Assembly: GCA_003563455.1 (NCBI GenBank)
Contig: PWRV01000054.1
Location: 1-7,343, forward strand
Direction of reading: 5' to 3'
DNA: 7,343 bases
From: Thioalkalivibrio sp.
GTDB lineage: Bacteria > Pseudomonadota > Gammaproteobacteria > Ectothiorhodospirales > Ectothiorhodospiraceae
In this document: positions 4,962 to 7,343 of the stretch, in pieces
How positions within the stretch are numbered: position 1 is the stretch's first letter
Layout: every line of letters starts with the position of its first letter
The notes under the pieces: model-generated
Database searches by the model: none
What the model was told of the DNA's origin: nothing
What the model saw: only the letters and a program-made list of their open reading frames with translations
Position numbers and translations under genes: made by a program

Positions 4962-7037
4962 ATGAACGACATCGATCTCGCCAACCCTGAACTCTACCTG
5001 AACCGCGAACTCTCGCTGCTGGAGTTCAACCGGAGAGTGCTGCAGCTCGCGCTCGACCAGGACTATCCGCTGCTGGAGCGCCTGCGCCTGCTGTGCATCT
5101 CCTCCACCAACCTCGACGAGTTCTTCGAGGTCCGTGTTGGCTCGCTGCGCCAGCAGGTCGCCCTGAACGTGCACACGCCGGGGCCCGACGGACTCACCGC
5201 ATCGGAGCAACTGGCGAAGATCAGCGTGGTCGCGCACGAACTCGTTGCCGAGCAGTACCGCACCCTGAACGAGGTGCTGATTCCGGAACTGGCGGAAAAG
5301 GAAATCCGCTTCATCCGGCGGACGCACTGGAACGACGCCCAGCGGCGATGGCTGAAGGACTTTTTCCGGGAACAGCTCCAGCCCGTGCTCAGCCCGCTCG
5401 GGCTCGACCCGGCGCACCCGTTTCCGCGCATTCTGAACAAGAGCCTGAACTTCATTGTCACCCTGAAGGGCAAGGATGCCTTCGGTCGCGAATCCCGACG
5501 CGCGGTTGTACAGGCGCCGCGCTCCCTGCCTCGCGTGGTGCGCCTGCCGCGCGAGGTCGCCCGGGGTGACAATGATTTCGTGCTCCTGTCGTCGATCCTG
5601 CACGCCCATGTAGACGAGTTGTTCCAGGGCATGAAGGTGACCGGCTGCTACCAGTTTCGGCTCACACGCAATTCCGACCTCTTCGTGCGGGAGGAGGAAA
5701 TCGACGACCTGCTCAATGCACTCGAGGGCGAACTGCCGCAGCGCAATTACGGTGAAGCGGTGCGCCTCGAGATCGCGGACAACTGCCCGGAGGACGATGC
5801 GCGGTTCCTGCTTGCCCAGTTCAAGCTGACCGGGAGCGAGCTGTACCAGGTGCACGGCCTCGTGAACCTGAATCGCCTGATCGCGGTGCATGACCTGGTC
5901 GAACGACCGGATCTCAAGTTCAGCCCCTTTGTCCCCAGCCTGCCGCGCTACCACAGCGCCGGCATCAGCATCTTCGAGGCCGTGCGCGCGCAGGAGATCC
6001 TGCTGCACCACCCGTACGAGTCCTTCATGCCGGTGATCGAATTCATCCGGCAGGCGGCGCGCGACCCCGACGTTCTCGCGATCAAGCAGACGCTGTACCG
6101 CACCGGGACCCAGTCCGAGTTGGTGGAGCTGCTGATCGAGGCGGCACAGGCGGGCAAGGAGGTCACCGTGGTCATCGAACTGCGGGCCCGGTTCGACGAG
6201 GAAGCGAACATCGAACTCGCGAACCGCATGCAGGATGCGGGCGTGCACATCACCTACGGCGTGGTCGGCTACAAGACGCATGCCAAACTGGCGCTGATCG
6301 TGCGGCGCGACAAGGACCGCATCACCCGTTACGCCCATCTCGGGACCGGCAACTACCACGCGGGCACCGCCAAGGCCTACACCGACTACGGCCTGCTCAC
6401 CGCCGATCCGGTGATCACAGAGGACGTGCACCGGATCTTCCAGCAGCTGACCGGCCTCGGCAAGGTCTCGAAGCTGAAGGACCTGTTGCAGGCCCCGTTC
6501 ACCCTGCACACCGCAATCGTGGAGCGCATCGAACGCGAAACCGCCCACGCCCGGGCCGGCCGGCCGGCCCTGATCGCGGCGCGCATGAACTCGCTGATCG
6601 AACCCGGCGTAATCCAGGCCCTCTACCGCGCCTCCGGTGCCGGCGTACAGGTTCGGCTGCTGGTGCGCGGCATCTGCTGCCTTCGGCCCGGCGTGCCGGG
6701 CGTCTCCGAGAACATCGAGGTCCGCTCGGTACTCGGGCGCTTCCTCGAGCACTCGCGCGTGTTCTATTTCGGCAACGACGGACAACCGGAACTGTACATG
6801 TCCAGTGCGGACTGGATGCCGCGCAACTTCTTCCGGCGGGTCGAGGCCGCCTTCCCCATCAAGGATCCCAAGCTGCGCGAGCGTGCTGCCGAGGAGTCGC
6901 TGTTCTACTACATGCGGGACAATACCTCCGCCTGGGTCCTGCAGAAGGACGGCGGCTACCGGCGCCTGAGCCCGACGCCCGGCGAAGAGCCGTACTCGGC
7001 ACAAAAGGATCTGCTGGAGCGTTTGGCGAACCGGTAA
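4962..7037 (+). CDS. ppk: Polyphosphate kinase 1
   Basis: Reversibly polymerises the gamma-phosphate of ATP into long-chain polyphosphate; in E. coli it is associated with the inner membrane. The 691-aa product matches E. coli Ppk (688 aa) along its length with a steady offset of about five residues. Visible landmarks are the N-terminal domain LYLNRELSLLEFN, the ATP-contacting Asn50 in SSTNLDEFF, the Mg-binding Arg380 (LYRTG) and Arg410 (ELRARFDEEANI), the autophosphorylated His440 in YKTHAKLALI, and the second catalytic His597 in RFLEHSRVFYFG, followed by SSADWMPRN in the last phospholipase-D-like domain. An in-frame GTG at 4896 would add 22 residues, but it lies inside the palindrome and the extension is not family-like, so ATG 4962 is chosen. 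No Shine-Dalgarno precedes it (CCGCCGCCCTGCCCCG). It follows argF by 87 bp and faces ppx. Confidence 0.96.
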   Translation: MNDIDLANPELYLNRELSLLEFNRRVLQLALDQDYPLLERLRLLCISSTNLDEFFEVRVGSLRQQVALNVHTPGPDGLTASEQLAKISVVAHELVAEQYRTLNEVLIPELAEKEIRFIRRTHWNDAQRRWLKDFFREQLQPVLSPLGLDPAHPFPRILNKSLNFIVTLKGKDAFGRESRRAVVQAPRSLPRVVRLPREVARGDNDFVLLSSILHAHVDELFQGMKVTGCYQFRLTRNSDLFVREEEIDDLLNALEGELPQRNYGEAVRLEIADNCPEDDARFLLAQFKLTGSELYQVHGLVNLNRLIAVHDLVERPDLKFSPFVPSLPRYHSAGISIFEAVRAQEILLHHPYESFMPVIEFIRQAARDPDVLAIKQTLYRTGTQSELVELLIEAAQAGKEVTVVIELRARFDEEANIELANRMQDAGVHITYGVVGYKTHAKLALIVRRDKDRITRYAHLGTGNYHAGTAKAYTDYGLLTADPVITEDVHRIFQQLTGLGKVSKLKDLLQAPFTLHTAIVERIERETAHARAGRPALIAARMNSLIEPGVIQALYRASGAGVQVRLLVRGICCLRPGVPGVSENIEVRSVLGRFLEHSRVFYFGNDGQPELYMSSADWMPRNFFRRVEAAFPIKDPKLRERAAEESLFYYMRDNTSAWVLQKDGGYRRLSPTPGEEPYSAQKDLLERLANR

Positions 7038-7058
7038 GACCCGGTACCCGGCACGATT

Positions 7059-7104
7059 CGCCCGGATCGGTTCGACTGACCGGTCCGCCTGAACCGGACG
7101 GGCG
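7059..7104 (+). terminator. Possible structured terminator between convergent ppk and ppx
   Basis: CGCCCG (7059-7064) is complementary to CGGGCG (7099-7104). Inside, GGATCGGT (7064-7071) pairs with ACCGGTCC (7079-7086) through one T-G wobble around a 7-nt loop, and GTCCG (7083-7087) can alternatively pair with CGGAC (7095-7099). The wobble is tolerated only in the plus-strand transcript, so the inner hairpin is better for ppk than for ppx. No T tract follows on either strand, so intrinsic termination is uncertain; it may act as a 3' stabilising structure. Confidence 0.35.
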
Positions 7105-7118
7105 TGAACCCCCCCGCC

Positions 7119-7343
7119 TCAGGACGCCTTCAGGGTAAAACCCAGCTCCTTCAGCTGCGCGGCCTCGTGCTCGAGGTCGGCCGCGGTCAGCGGGTGTTCC
7201 GCGAGCCAGCCGTCCTCGAAGACGATGCGGAGATTCTTGCCCGAGGCCGACATATCCTCAAGCGGCACCGGCGCATCGGTGCGTGAGCGGTGCAGCAGCA
7301 CCGCAAGCCGCAACAGCACCGCCAGCCGCAGCAGCCGCTTTCG
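7119..7343 (-). CDS. ppx: Exopolyphosphatase, C-terminal 74 residues (5' part beyond the right edge)
   Basis: The frame is open from the window edge and stops at TGA 7121-7119. The visible 74 residues begin with an amphipathic helix (RKRLLRLAVLLRLAVLLHRSR) followed by a small alpha/beta end (SGKNLRIVFEDGWLAEHPLTAADLEHEAAQLKELGF). This matches the C-terminal domain of Ppx/GppA phosphatases: E. coli Ppx has LLRLGVLLNNQR followed by LRFPHDWFSQNALVLLDLEKE at the same place. The enzyme releases terminal phosphate from polyphosphate. GppA (pppGpp phosphatase) shares the fold and cannot be formally excluded from this fragment, but its position opposite ppk favours Ppx. The catalytic domains lie outside the window. 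It converges on ppk with 81 bp between the stops, unlike the ppk-ppx operon of E. coli. Confidence 0.85.
   Translation of the reverse strand, partial: RKRLLRLAVLLRLAVLLHRSRTDAPVPLEDMSASGKNLRIVFEDGWLAEHPLTAADLEHEAAQLKELGFTLKAS

Noticed and set aside
6553..6570. Perfect 18-bp palindrome GGGCCGGCCGGCCGGCCC inside ppk
   Set aside because: It is a simple GGCC/CCGG run encoding conserved Ppk residues (RAGRPA), so codon choice and low complexity explain it.
3987..7004. A 1005-codon open frame on the minus strand, antisense to argF and ppk
   Set aside because: It is in the same codon register as both real genes, so a stop would need sense TTA, CTA or TCA codons, which are rare in GC-rich genes. The product is a low-complexity mix of R, G, A, V, L, Q, E and H with no family features, while both sense genes are unmistakable.
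7109..7115. Seven-C homopolymer near the ppx stop
   Set aside because: It lies outside both coding regions, so it cannot cause phase variation of ppk or ppx, and there is no sign of a repeat tract.
7278..7335. Near-tandem repeat encoding LLRLAVLLRLAVLLHR in ppx
   Set aside because: The leucine-rich amphipathic helix is a normal feature of the Ppx C-terminal domain, so this is helix periodicity and not a recent duplication.

Overview
The window looks like chromosomal housekeeping DNA from a GC-rich proteobacterium, most likely a gammaproteobacterium. The evidence is a typical Fe-type SodB, an argD-argF pair, and a ppk gene facing a ppx gene, an arrangement known from Pseudomonas. An Ectothiorhodospiraceae-like or pseudomonad-like host would fit, but this is inferred from gene content and not proven. 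There are no mobile elements, tRNA or rRNA genes, CRISPR arrays or phage genes.

Layout. On the minus strand, reading leftward from 1690, lie a DASS/SLC13-family sodium-coupled anion transporter and then, 5 nt downstream and apparently translationally coupled, the start of a small two-helix membrane protein of unknown function that runs off the left edge. A 396-bp divergent intergenic region (1691-2086) separates the transporter from sodB (iron superoxide dismutase, plus strand). It carries a plausible sigma-70 promoter for sodB, an imperfect dyad over its -10, and a perfect 16-bp palindrome in the leader. After a possible terminator hairpin, argD (acetylornithine aminotransferase) and argF (ornithine carbamoyltransferase) overlap by ATGA and form a two-gene arginine-biosynthesis unit. 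ArgD makes N-acetylornithine; after deacetylation or transacetylation elsewhere, ArgF converts ornithine to citrulline. An 87-bp gap holding a perfect 18-bp palindrome leads to ppk (polyphosphate kinase, all catalytic histidines present). Ppk converges on the 3' end of ppx (exopolyphosphatase, minus strand, cut by the right edge) across 81 bp of self-complementary sequence. Ppk makes polyphosphate from ATP and Ppx degrades it.

I see no clearly novel multi-gene system. The most interesting material is non-coding: two perfect palindromes in 5' regions (sodB and ppk), a ppk start with no Shine-Dalgarno sequence, the AT-rich argD/argF junction, and the unidentified small membrane protein coupled to the transporter. 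Two start sites were moved from the longest possible reading frame to internal ATGs with good ribosome-binding sites (transporter and argD), and ppk was moved to the ATG that matches the family N-terminus.
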